Positions 1-7,539 of a stretch of DNA of 64,000 nt are shown piece after piece. The stretch is from Comamonas sp. lk. GTDB lineage: Bacteria > Pseudomonadota > Gammaproteobacteria > Burkholderiales > Burkholderiaceae_C. The first letter of the stretch is position 1. The number at the start of each line of letters is the position of its first letter. The stretch is taken from assembly GCA_945865675.1 (NCBI GenBank), contig CAMBFO010000001.1, positions 1-64,000 of the forward strand. Reading direction: 5' to 3'. The notes under the pieces were generated by a model that saw only the letters and a list, made by a program, of their open reading frames with translations, was not told the DNA's origin and did no database searches. A program made the translations under genes and the position numbers.

Positions 1-587
1 AGGGCGGCCTTCACTGCGGCGATAGTCTCGTATTCAGCCTGGCCGCGATAGCCTTGCTCGCGCGTACGGCCATGCACCGTGACCATAGCGACACCTGCGC
101 TTTGCGCAGCCAGCGCAATCGACAAGGCATTTTTTTCGCTTTGGCACCAGCCGGTACGCATTTTGAGCGTAACCGGCACGCTGTGCGCAGCGCTGGCTCG
201 CACCACGGCCTCGATGATCTCCAGCGCCAAAGCCTCGTCTTGCATCAGCGCGGAACCGGCCCATTTGTTACACACTTTTTTGGCCGGGCAACCCATGTTG
301 ATGTCGATGATTTGCGCGCCACGGTCGATGTTGTAGCGCGCCGCGTCGCCCATCATGGCCGCATCGGTGCCTGCGATTTGCACTGCGATCGGTCCAGGTT
401 CGCCCTCGTGGTTGGCGCGGCGCGAAGTCTTAAGTGAATCCCATAAGTCGCGCCGCGAAGTGACCATTTCACTGACCGCATAGCCCGCGCCCAGGCGCTT
501 GCACAACTGCCTAAAGGGGCGGTCCGTCACGCCGGCCATAGGCGCGACGAACACCGGATTTTCCAATGCGTAAGGACCGATTTGCAT
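1..587 (-). CDS. dusB: tRNA-dihydrouridine synthase B, 5' part only
   Basis: The reading frame begins at ATG 587 and runs off the left edge, so about 195 N-terminal residues are visible. The translation starts MQIGPYALENPVFVAPMAGV and contains the FMN-barrel landmarks PMAGVTDRPFR, VQIAGTD and DINMGCPAKKV; the cysteine in NMGCP is the catalytic acid that reduces uridine. Dus enzymes reduce specific tRNA uridines to dihydrouridine with NADPH and FMN. The NMGCPAKKVCNK stretch fits DusB better than DusA or DusC. It is missing from the ORF track because it has no stop in the window. It is divergent from the membrane protein gene to its right. Confidence 0.92.
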   Translation of the reverse strand, partial: MQIGPYALENPVFVAPMAGVTDRPFRQLCKRLGAGYAVSEMVTSRRDLWDSLKTSRRANHEGEPGPIAVQIAGTDAAMMGDAARYNIDRGAQIIDINMGCPAKKVCNKWAGSALMQDEALALEIIEAVVRASAAHSVPVTLKMRTGWCQSEKNALSIALAAQSAGVAMVTVHGRTREQGYRGQAEYETIAAVKAA

Positions 588-723
588 GTTGAAAATGAGG
601 GGTGGGGACTGCTTCAAGGCCGCGCACACTAGGGGTTTAGCGAGGGCGGGGGACCATTCTATATGCCTAAAATTTCAGCACACTGTCAGGCCGGATGCGC
701 CCCTTACCTATACTGACCGCACA

Positions 724-1200
724 ATGGAAATATGGATGCAATCGCTCTTGGACCTGCTGGCCCTGCCGGCCTATGGTCTGTCCACGGTTTTTGTAGTGTC
801 CTTTATTTCGGCCACCCTGCTGCCCATGGGTTCGGAGCCGGTAGTGCTCGGTGTGATTCACCTCAACCCCGCGCAATTTTGGCCCGTGATTGCCGTGGCT
901 ACCGCGGGCAACACCCTGGGTGGCGCCCTGGATTACGCCATGGGGCGCGGCGCCAGTCATCTTGCACCGCAGGCTAGCAATGCCTCTGTCCAAACACGCG
1001 TCCTGCGCTGGCTGCACCGCCTGGGCCCCAAAGCCTGTTTGCTTGGCTGGCTGCCCCTGGTGGGCGACCCTCTATGCACTTTGGCCGGTTGGCTCAAGTT
1101 GCCCTTCTGGCCTTGCCTGGCCTACATTCTGATCGGAAAATTTCTGCGCTATGTGGTGCTGACTGCCGCTTTTTTTGAAGGTGTTAAGTTAATGCTGTGA
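724..1200 (+). CDS. YqaA/DedA-like small inner-membrane protein
   Basis: From ATG 724 the product is 158 residues and starts MEIWMQSLLDLLALPAYGL. The track ORF begins 46 codons earlier, but that extension runs into the dusB start region and lacks hydrophobic character, so the internal ATG is preferred. The protein has several hydrophobic helices and the pattern FISATLLPMGSEP followed by a glycine-rich GNTLGGALDYAMGR, typical of YqaA (SNARE-associated/DedA superfamily) proteins. The family is linked to membrane homeostasis, but no precise reaction can be assigned. It stands alone between a divergent and a convergent neighbour. Confidence 0.75.
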   Translation: MEIWMQSLLDLLALPAYGLSTVFVVSFISATLLPMGSEPVVLGVIHLNPAQFWPVIAVATAGNTLGGALDYAMGRGASHLAPQASNASVQTRVLRWLHRLGPKACLLGWLPLVGDPLCTLAGWLKLPFWPCLAYILIGKFLRYVVLTAAFFEGVKLML

Positions 1201-1366
1201 CCGCAAGTCGCAGGGCCTACGCGCACTGAAGTCACCTCTAGCGAGGTCAGGTGCACCAGAAAATCCACCCTGCGAGGCCTCAATCAAATGCGCAAAAGTC
1301 TGCATTTTGGCGATACCGGTGCCAACCAAAGGGCAGGCACTAGGACGTAAGAGTACGAGACCAAGG

Positions 1367-1705
1367 TCAAGTCGCAGCCTTGCGTTGCTTGAAATTGCGG
1401 CACCAACCGTCCACAGGAACCACGCGCTTAAAGAACGAGCAATTACCCGTCGGATCGCCGGCTTTGCTACTGTAGAGTTGGCATTCGCCGCAGCGTTGGG
1501 CAAGCGTGTGTCGCGGATACTTGGTTTGGTCCACATTAGCCGTATTTAAACGAAAGCCCATCGATTTCGGATAGGCATCGGTCTCCTTCACGGCATCCGT
1601 GTCGGTCGCTGCGTGGGCCTGGGGCACAGTAGCTGCGACGCAAGCGCCGGCAAGGGTGTGCAGTATGAATACACGTCGGTTGTGGTTGTGAATATCGAAT
1701 TTCAT
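1367..1705 (-). CDS. High-potential iron-sulfur protein (HiPIP), Tat-exported
   Basis: HiPIPs are small periplasmic [4Fe-4S] electron carriers and serve as soluble donors to the photosynthetic reaction centre in several purple bacteria. The 112-residue product has four cysteines in the family pattern: CGECQLY, then NCSFF, then GWCRNF near the C-terminus. A twin-arginine signal (NRRVFILHTLAGACVAA) matches export of a folded cluster protein. ATG 1705 is chosen over the upstream ATG because GGAG lies six bases before it. It starts 34 bases after soxZ ends and is the last gene of the metallophosphoesterase-cytochrome-soxYZ operon. Its role as electron acceptor of that operon or donor to PufC is an inference. 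Confidence 0.93.
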   Translation of the reverse strand: MKFDIHNHNRRVFILHTLAGACVAATVPQAHAATDTDAVKETDAYPKSMGFRLNTANVDQTKYPRHTLAQRCGECQLYSSKAGDPTGNCSFFKRVVPVDGWCRNFKQRKAAT

Positions 1706-1739
1706 TTCAGACTCCATGGTTATCAAAAGGTGCAAGGGT

Positions 1740-2057
1740 TTAGGTAATCAAAGCTTCATCGACACGTGCCTCGCCCTGGTTATCCGTCCAGGCCACGCGA
1801 AGTCGCTCCCCGGCGAGCGCGCCGGAGAATCGAAAATTCAATAGCGGATCTTGTGCCACCGCAAAACTCATGCGGGCAGAGAACACGGTGCGCTCAGCGA
1901 CCGTGACCTTCATGCGCGTGATGAAGTGCGCGGGTTTGGTGGTCCCCGATTCGTCCTGCCGCAAACCCGTCTCCATCGGGTGCGGCATCAGAATCATCAC
2001 ATCCGTGATGCCGTTGCGGACACGTGCGCGGATGCGGATGGGCTTGGGCATGGGCAT
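1740..2057 (-). CDS. soxZ: Thiosulfate-oxidation carrier subunit SoxZ
   Basis: SoxZ is the structural partner of SoxY in the periplasmic carrier on which sulfur intermediates are oxidised. The product (about 105 residues from ATG 2057) is a single immunoglobulin-like domain with PIRIRARVRNGITDVMILM and HPMETGLRQDESG, both typical SoxZ stretches. It has no signal peptide, as expected for a protein that is exported bound to SoxY. The track start at 2090 is a TTG overlapping the soxY stop; the tandem ATGs at 2057 and 2051 are more likely. It lies between soxY and the HiPIP gene. SoxB and SoxAX partners are not in view. Confidence 0.92.
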   Translation of the reverse strand: MPMPKPIRIRARVRNGITDVMILMPHPMETGLRQDESGTTKPAHFITRMKVTVAERTVFSARMSFAVAQDPLLNFRFSGALAGERLRVAWTDNQGEARVDEALIT

Positions 2058-2080
2058 GGCGACAATAGCAATAGGGTGTG

Positions 2081-2548
2081 TTAGCCGCAACCGCCAACGC
2101 TGACCTCGATTGCACGCCAGGTGGCAAACAGGCCTTCCTCCGTGCGCACAGCGACATACACAGCGCCGCTATGTGCCATACGGATACGGGTCGCTGCATA
2201 GGCTTCGGTGCCATCGGGGAAGCTGAAACAAGCCGCCAATGGCTGAGGGTTGACATCGACCAAGATCAGGATGTCCCGGGTGCCTCTCAACTGACTTCGA
2301 ACGGTAATCGGCACGAGCGCTCCGTTTTCTGCAAGTTGGGGCAAGTCCAAGCTTATCTGTGCGCTTGCCTCAGGCATGCCACCGAGCGCACCGATCGCCT
2401 CGGTAAAAGTGCGTGCTGCAAACGCCAGTTCCAGGTCTGGCAGTGCCTTCACACTGGCGACCTGCGCAGCACCTGTTGCGCTTGCTGCCGTCCAAGCACC
2501 TGCTGTGAGAAGCAACTGTCGGCGTCCTAAACTGAATTCAGCAAGCAC
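2081..2548 (-). CDS. soxY: Thiosulfate-oxidation carrier protein SoxY
   Basis: SoxY carries the sulfur substrate covalently on a C-terminal cysteine during periplasmic thiosulfate or sulfide oxidation. The 155-residue product ends in VSVGGCG, the diagnostic swinging-arm motif. The N-terminus has a twin-arginine signal (LGRRQLLLTAGA), the usual SoxY export route. The start is GTG 2548, with AAGGGG eight bases upstream overlapping the stop region of the DUF1566 gene. The order is DUF1566, soxY, soxZ, HiPIP. The catalytic Sox proteins usually beside SoxYZ (SoxB, SoxAX, SoxCD) are absent from the window, so it may serve a different set of partners. Confidence 0.95.
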   Translation of the reverse strand: MLAEFSLGRRQLLLTAGAWTAASATGAAQVASVKALPDLELAFAARTFTEAIGALGGMPEASAQISLDLPQLAENGALVPITVRSQLRGTRDILILVDVNPQPLAACFSFPDGTEAYAATRIRMAHSGAVYVAVRTEEGLFATWRAIEVSVGGCG

Positions 2549-2560
2549 TTGGCGCGCCCC

Positions 2561-3154
2561 TTACATCGCATTGCGAACGAGCCGCAGGTAGAAGCGCTCA
2601 TCCTTTCGCGCCGCCAGAACACCCTCCACACCGAAGCTCAATGCAAAGGCAAGATCCTCGGACTTCCCGCCAGGTCGGGCAGTGGACGACCAAAATGCGC
2701 TTGGCGGTGTTCCAGGAAATACCACCAGGTTGGTACGCGGGTTCTTGCAGCCCCGGTCCGTGATCGTTGCCAAATCGCGCAAAGCCGGAACTCGCCAATC
2801 ATTAAAGAAGGCCTCGCCATTGCTACTGATCTGATCAGCCTGGCGGACTGCAGCGGCCCAGTTGTAGCTTGTCGCTTGGCCGGTACACCGTGCGTCGATC
2901 CATCGTTGTCCACTTGGACACCGCATCCACATCAATTTTGAATTGACGTCCGTGACGGTGCCATCTCCGTTATCCTGAAAGCGGGTCAACGGCAGGTTTG
3001 AGTTGGCGGCGACACACGTTTGCTGGAGCGTGGCCCCCTGCGCCGATACCGCGCCCGCCAGCGTTAGCTGGGCCATCAGACAAAGAGTCCAATGCGCCCA
3101 GCCCCCTAAACTTGGACGCTCACTTATCAAAGCCAATTCCGGTGCCTTTGACAT
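2561..3154 (-). CDS. Secreted DUF1566 (Lcl C-terminal-like) domain protein
   Basis: The 197-residue product has an N-terminal hydrophobic signal (WTLCLMAQLTLAGAVSAQG) and then the DUF1566 signature: RFQDNGDGTVTDVNSKLMWMRC, WRVPALRDL and a terminal FYLRLVRN. The family is widespread in exported proteins, but no enzymatic activity is known for it. The first ATG overlaps the cytochrome gene by 35 bases; an internal ATG at the signal peptide is possible. It sits between the cytochrome and soxY in a tightly packed operon and probably acts in the periplasm with them. Four cysteines are present, but no heme motif. Confidence 0.8.
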   Translation of the reverse strand: MSKAPELALISERPSLGGWAHWTLCLMAQLTLAGAVSAQGATLQQTCVAANSNLPLTRFQDNGDGTVTDVNSKLMWMRCPSGQRWIDARCTGQATSYNWAAAVRQADQISSNGEAFFNDWRVPALRDLATITDRGCKNPRTNLVVFPGTPPSAFWSSTARPGGKSEDLAFALSFGVEGVLAARKDERFYLRLVRNAM

Positions 3155-3629
3155 TCAGGCCGCGAGCGCTCTTAGGCTCGGGACCCGCTGTCTGGCGGGT
3201 TTGCAAGCCCGTCTGGATGGCTACGCCGCGGTGCAAATAGTATGAATAGGATTCCAGTGCAACCATGTCGACGCTGCTGACATCCAATGCCTTGCCGGCC
3301 TGTGGGTTCTCGATGCACCAATTCACCATCTCCCGATAGGCCATAACCCTGTCGGCTTGGGGCATGTACTTCGGGAAGGTCTGCGGATTGGTGGCCGCCG
3401 CGTCAGGGTGGCAATTGGCGCAGGCCAGACCGTTGCTCGACATGTCGGCTCGGGCGCCGTACCACATGTCGTAGCCACGCTTGGCGGACTGCGTCAACTT
3501 GTCATCCATGGCCTTGAGCTCATCCTTGGTAAATGGTTCACGCGCAGTTACCAGCGTGGCGGTGGCTACCACCGCTAGGGCGAACAGCGGCGCCACATAG
3601 CGCCGCAGTGATATGGATTGAATCTTCAT
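3120..3629 (-). CDS. Periplasmic monoheme c-type cytochrome, SoxA/TsdA-like
   Basis: The 169-residue product has a signal peptide (VAPLFALAVVATATLVTA) and one heme site, CANCH at residues 70-74. The sequence after it (TFPKYMPQADRV, then NWCIENP with Cys105) resembles the layout of SoxA and thiosulfate dehydrogenase (TsdA) domains. In those families a cysteine after the CXXCH can be the distal heme ligand; that role for Cys105 is an inference. The gene follows the metallophosphoesterase by 14 bases and precedes the DUF1566-soxYZ genes. It is a plausible electron-accepting partner of SoxYZ. It is too short to be full-length SoxA or TsdA. Confidence 0.82.
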   Translation of the reverse strand: MKIQSISLRRYVAPLFALAVVATATLVTAREPFTKDELKAMDDKLTQSAKRGYDMWYGARADMSSNGLACANCHPDAAATNPQTFPKYMPQADRVMAYREMVNWCIENPQAGKALDVSSVDMVALESYSYYLHRGVAIQTGLQTRQTAGPEPKSARGLNVKGTGIGFDK

Positions 3630-3643
3630 AGTCGTATCTCCTT

Positions 3644-4657
3644 TTAAGCTTTGAAGCCATTCTTGATCTTGGGCGGAAGTGAGTCGGCAAAGGGCTGGTA
3701 ATTGACAAAGGAAGCACCCTTTTGGTCGAGGTCAATGGCCGCGCTTCCCATGCCGTCGGAGGTGTTGGACGGGTCGGCTCGGTTTTGCTGGAATTCGGGG
3801 TAGGGCAACTTAACCGGCGGGTAGGGCCACGGCCACGAAGTGCTCATGGTGCCGATGGAGGTCAAGTTGCCAATTTTGTTGTAGACGGTGTGGTGCACAT
3901 GTCCGTGGAAGGCCGTTACGGCAGCGAACTTGCCCAAGATCTGACGGATCTCCTTGGAATCGGAGACCTGGAAGTTCCAGCGCGGGTAGTAATCCCACAA
4001 GGGTGAATGGGTAAAGATTACGACGGGCGTTGCGGGGTCGACGTTGGCCACATCCTTTTTCAACCACTCGCGCTGCTGCTCGCCACAACCCCAAACGCCA
4101 GGTACCGGGCTGTTCAATGGCATGAACCAGTCGCGCCGCTGCTCGGCGCTCAGCTTCGCAGAGGTCCAGAAATCGGGGACCAGAATCGAATTAAGACCGA
4201 TGAAATGCACGCCCTTGTGATTGAATGACCAAGTCTCTTTACCGAAGTTCTCGCGCCAAGAAGCGCCCATATCGAGGTACCAGTCGTGTTCGCCCGGAAT
4301 GGATCGCAATGGAGCCTTGAGCGCGGAGAGGATGCGCTTGCCCTTTTCCATTTGATCCCTCTCGCCATGATGCGCTACATCCCCCGTCACGAGAACAAAG
4401 TCAGGCTGCTTTTTCAGTCCGTTCACTTGCGCAACAGCATCTTCCAATTGCCTGTCAAAGACATGGTCCGTGCCGCTGTAAAGATGGGGGTCGCTAATGA
4501 TGGCAAAGCGGAAAGGTTCGACCTTAGCTTGTGCAGCGCCGGCGACGCCAACCAGGCCCAGATTGACGCCAATGGCCTGCGCCGTCAATGTGGTGAGTCC
4601 TGCCTTGCCGGTGAGGGCCAACATGGATCTTCTGTTCATGTTTTGTCTTTCAGTCAT
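3644..4657 (-). CDS. Tat-exported calcineurin-like metallophosphoesterase of the soxYZ operon
   Basis: The 337-residue product carries a twin-arginine signal (NRRSMLALTGKAG) and the metallophosphoesterase metal sites in order: DPH (56-58), GDVAHHG (92-98), GEHD (122-125), THSP (216-219) and HGHVHH (251-256). The usual GNHD motif reads GEHD, replacing the bridging asparagine that normally contacts phosphate and metal. It is not a SoxB-type 5'-nucleotidase in sequence layout, but it has the same general fold and sits where SoxB would be expected, first in an operon with a cytochrome, soxY and soxZ. The start at 4657 has GGAG eight bases upstream. The substrate is unknown. Confidence 0.85.
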   Translation of the reverse strand: MTERQNMNRRSMLALTGKAGLTTLTAQAIGVNLGLVGVAGAAQAKVEPFRFAIISDPHLYSGTDHVFDRQLEDAVAQVNGLKKQPDFVLVTGDVAHHGERDQMEKGKRILSALKAPLRSIPGEHDWYLDMGASWRENFGKETWSFNHKGVHFIGLNSILVPDFWTSAKLSAEQRRDWFMPLNSPVPGVWGCGEQQREWLKKDVANVDPATPVVIFTHSPLWDYYPRWNFQVSDSKEIRQILGKFAAVTAFHGHVHHTVYNKIGNLTSIGTMSTSWPWPYPPVKLPYPEFQQNRADPSNTSDGMGSAAIDLDQKGASFVNYQPFADSLPPKIKNGFKA

Positions 4658-5113
4658 CGGGATGTCTCCGTTAGTTTGGTTAAGGGTAATCTTTAAAAGG
4701 GGATTGCCGTGGCTGGTTCGCCAAAGCGGGGAACAAGGCTCCCACCGGTTGGCTCAAAGCCATAAAGGATCGCATGCGGCGAATGCCAAATATTGAAGGG
4801 GACGCCCCTAGACGGGAGCGTGAGACGCGTCGCGTACGCGGAGAAGAAAGTGTCAGACCAGCTCCAACCAAGCGCCACAGCACAGCGTCCGCAAAAGCGC
4901 AATTTGCCAAGTCTTGGCAGGAGCCGTATTCGACCGTCCTAATCAGCTTGTTGCCCATCGGATTAACGACTCCCGCGTCTGTGTGGATTGGTGAGGGAAA
5001 GTCTTGCTTTCGCCTTTCTTGCGATCTAACTTGAGCAGAAGTGTAAGGAGGCAAGTGGATATTGAGTAGTTAAAAATTTTGACAATGGCATTTGTTAAAG
5101 CTAATATCATTCC
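4658..5113. other. Divergent intergenic region between the soxYZ operon and the LysR gene
   Basis: This 456-base stretch must hold the promoters of both divergent units. The right end has a near-consensus promoter for the LysR gene. ORFs on both strands (4680-5054, 4693-4902, 4774-5034) overlap one another, lack good ribosome sites and have mixed composition. The minus-strand frame around 4693-4902 reads somewhat protein-like (for example FNIWHSPHAILYGFEPTGG) and could be a decayed gene end, but I cannot support it as a gene. Confidence 0.5.
5079..5107 (+). promoter_or_regulatory. Near-consensus sigma-70 promoter placing the LysR start at +1
   Basis: TTGACA at 5079-5084 is followed after exactly 17 bases by TAATAT at 5102-5107. 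The expected transcription start, about seven bases after the -10 box, coincides with the ATG at 5114. There is no Shine-Dalgarno sequence before that ATG. The LysR mRNA is therefore predicted to be leaderless or nearly so. Confidence 0.7.
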
Positions 5114-6079
5114 ATGCTTTCTAGGATCGCAACGCTCAAGCAGCTCTACGCCTTTCACACCGTTGCAAGGCTGGGCAGTATTTCGCAGGCGGCCCAAGTG
5201 CTGCACCTGACACAGTCGGCGATTTCGATCCAGATCGGTTCTATAGAAGAAACGCTGGGCACCCCACTTGTAATGCGCACCGGTCGGGGCGTACGCCTTA
5301 CCGAAGCAGGCGTGATGCTGCAGGATTACGCCGAGCGCGTCATTGCGCTGTGGAACGAGATGGGCGAGAACATGGATACGTATGCGGGCGCCTTTTTGGG
5401 AACCTTGCGCGTGGGTGCAGTTGCCACCACTGAATACTGGTTGCCCAGCCTGCTGGTGGCCTACGCCAACGAAAATCCCAAGGCCAAGGTCAAGTTGCAT
5501 GTGGGCAATCGCGATGAAATTGTGCGAAGCCTGGAGTCGCAGGAAATCGACGTCGCTGTGATGGGTGACCCGCCGGAAAGCCTCAAGCCGACATCGACGC
5601 GATTTGCAAAAAATTTGATGGGTTTTCTGGCTGCACCTGGTCATCCGCTGATTGCAGAAAGTAAGCTGACCATGGCCAGGCTTGCCAAAGAGCCCATGCT
5701 GGTGCGCGAACGCGGCTCCGGCTCGCGCGCCACATTGACGCGGCTGTTCCGGGAAGCTGGTCATACCCCGCGCATCGGCTCTGAGTTCGCCAGCAATGAA
5801 GCCATCAAGCAGATGTGCATGGCCGGATTTGGTCCGGCCTATCTGCCACTGCACACCTGCGTTCTGGAAATGAAAGCTGGCTTGCTCACCTTGTTGCCCA
5901 TGGAGGGCAACGTCATCGCGCGGGATTGGTTCGTCGTGTACTCGCCGGCGATTAAACCCCTGCCTCAGATGGCGGTCGCGTTTGAGCGTTTTCTCAAGCT
6001 GAACGGACAGAGCAAGATCGATCAGATGCTCGCGCTGCGCGAGGCATTGCCGGGCATGGCGCTGAAGCGAAAGAAGTGA
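5114..6079 (+). CDS. LysR-family transcriptional regulator, CbbR-like
   Basis: The 321-residue product has an N-terminal winged helix-turn-helix (TLKQLYAFHTVARLGSISQ, LTQSAISIQIGSIEETLG) and a LysR substrate-binding domain. The wording VMRTGRGVRLTEAG and the overall layout resemble CbbR-type regulators. It is divergent from the metallophosphoesterase-soxYZ-HiPIP operon, the classic arrangement for a LysR regulator controlling its neighbour. Starting at ATG 5114 places the helix-turn-helix at the usual distance from the N-terminus, although there is no ribosome site and the promoter sits immediately upstream. The effector is unknown. Confidence 0.9.
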   Translation: MLSRIATLKQLYAFHTVARLGSISQAAQVLHLTQSAISIQIGSIEETLGTPLVMRTGRGVRLTEAGVMLQDYAERVIALWNEMGENMDTYAGAFLGTLRVGAVATTEYWLPSLLVAYANENPKAKVKLHVGNRDEIVRSLESQEIDVAVMGDPPESLKPTSTRFAKNLMGFLAAPGHPLIAESKLTMARLAKEPMLVRERGSGSRATLTRLFREAGHTPRIGSEFASNEAIKQMCMAGFGPAYLPLHTCVLEMKAGLLTLLPMEGNVIARDWFVVYSPAIKPLPQMAVAFERFLKLNGQSKIDQMLALREALPGMALKRKK

Positions 6080-6161
6080 GGCCTGGCCGTACGGCCCATA
6101 GCGCAGACCCAACGCGCGAGGTGTGCACTTAGCCAAGGGTGTCCGCCCAGATATTTTCTGC

Positions 6162-6437
6162 CTACGCGAGCGCATAGCGGGCCGCCAGCGGGTTCGCAGC
6201 GGCCGACACACCACCAGCGCCAGGAACGGTTTTGTAAGTCCGCTCGGCGGCATCGTATTGATGGACTGATGCGACATGGATGGCCTCCTGCGGCGTGACA
6301 AAGCTGTAGCAAGTGTTCGTCACTGCGGGGCTTGCATTCACTGGCTCACGCTTTAGCAGTTGCAGGACGGCCGCTGCGGCGGCGGCAACCCTGACATGCC
6401 ACTTATGCATCGGATGAACGGCTTCAATAGAGGCCAT
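6162..6437 (-). CDS. Small hypothetical protein overlapping the end of pufC
   Basis: This 91-codon ORF starts at ATG 6437, inside the last codons of pufC, overlapping it by 14 bases, which suggests translational coupling. The product has a basic start (HKWHVRVAAAAAAVLQLLKREPVN) that could be a weak membrane or amphipathic helix, then a polar middle (VTPQEAIHVASVHQYDAAERTY). I do not recognise a family. An in-frame ATG ten codons in is an alternative start. No plus-strand gene competes here. If real, it would be co-transcribed with pufC. Confidence 0.45.
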   Translation of the reverse strand: MASIEAVHPMHKWHVRVAAAAAAVLQLLKREPVNASPAVTNTCYSFVTPQEAIHVASVHQYDAAERTYKTVPGAGGVSAAANPLAARYALA

Positions 6438-7539
6438 TGACCAAGCTAGCAGGAGGTACTACCGGATTTTTCACATCGACCAGGGGCGGGGACACATAGC
6501 CGGTATCGATTTGCGGCCCACCGGGTCGCCAAAGCTCTTCGTAGTCCTCTTTCATGCTTTTCCCTAAGAGTGGCTTGAAGGTTCCTTTGTGGCAGGTAGC
6601 ACAACCGACCTTGGGCCCATCGCCATGCTCTCCGAGGCGGTAATCAGGCAAAAGGCCTGCAAGGGGCTGAAGGTAGGCGGTATTCAAATCACGCACCATT
6701 CGCACGCCGTACCATGCGGTAGCCCTCTCTGGCCTGCTATCGGGCCAGCTGCCAAATGCGCGCGTCGAATGACAGTAGGTGCAATTTACCCCCAAGGATT
6801 TGGAAAAGTACATCATCATGGCGTAGGTCGTTTCTGCCTTTTTGACCCCATTGTGCGGATACGGGTTCGCGCCAGCCATCGCTACGATGCCCTGCACCCG
6901 GATATCGTTATCGTCAATAAGGTATCGGGTCAGTGGATCGTAGGGCAGCGAAGAGTTCGCGATATTGGCCACCCCAGGCCTGCCTTGGTAGTCTTTATTG
7001 CCAAGGATAGGAGGTGGTAGATCCGATTTGGCGGTGGTGTACCAATCTCCCGAGGGCACGGGCTGACCACGATGACAAGTCCAGCAGGTGACCCCCGTTT
7101 CAGCGACATGGGATTTCCATTCGGTGTTGATACGACGGGTCATTTTGAGCATCGTCCGCGCCACTCTCTTGGTGTACTTTTCATCGGAGGCCATATTTTC
7201 CGTGTTATGGCAATACTCACATCCCTGCTCGGGGGCAACCCAGGTTGATAGTGCCCCCATCAGCCTTGAAAATTCCAGCACGGTCAGGTCGTTCAGGACC
7301 TGCACGTTTTCGTACTCCTCGCTTACCTTTGGTAGATCCGGGTCAGGCGGGTCAATGGGTTCGGCCTCGGGTATGGAGTTCAACTGAACGCTGGCTGGTA
7401 GCGCTTTAGGTTGGTAGAGCACAAACTGGCCCGTTCCCCGGTAGCCCGTTTGCACACTGATGGTGTGATTTTGGTAGGCAAAGAACAGTATCAGGACCGT
7501 TGCCATGGCAACTAAAAATGTAACGACCATCCGAATCAT
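6424..7539 (-). CDS. pufC: Photosynthetic reaction-centre tetraheme cytochrome c subunit
   Basis: PufC sits on the periplasmic face of the purple-bacterial reaction centre and re-reduces the special-pair bacteriochlorophyll, receiving electrons from HiPIP or soluble cytochrome. The 371-residue product has four heme sites: CEYCH (107-111), CWTCH (152-156), CTYCH (253-257) and CATCH (313-317). An N-terminal hydrophobic anchor (residues 4-21) precedes the PufC-like stretch VQTGYRGTGQFVLY. In most purple bacteria pufC closes a pufBALMC operon; here no puf, puh, bch or crt gene is adjacent. Upstream is a 388-base regulatory region and then the ccm operon on the same strand. Confidence 0.95.
   Translation of the reverse strand: MIRMVVTFLVAMATVLILFFAYQNHTISVQTGYRGTGQFVLYQPKALPASVQLNSIPEAEPIDPPDPDLPKVSEEYENVQVLNDLTVLEFSRLMGALSTWVAPEQGCEYCHNTENMASDEKYTKRVARTMLKMTRRINTEWKSHVAETGVTCWTCHRGQPVPSGDWYTTAKSDLPPPILGNKDYQGRPGVANIANSSLPYDPLTRYLIDDNDIRVQGIVAMAGANPYPHNGVKKAETTYAMMMYFSKSLGVNCTYCHSTRAFGSWPDSRPERATAWYGVRMVRDLNTAYLQPLAGLLPDYRLGEHGDGPKVGCATCHKGTFKPLLGKSMKEDYEELWRPGGPQIDTGYVSPPLVDVKNPVVPPASLVNGLY

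Noticed and set aside
4680-5054. Possible small gene upstream of the metallophosphoesterase
   Set aside because: Overlapping ORFs in several frames, no ribosome site and no family resemblance. At most a decayed fragment.
4943-6301. 452-codon minus-strand ORF covering the LysR gene
   Set aside because: It is the antisense shadow of a clear LysR gene and has no recognisable motifs.
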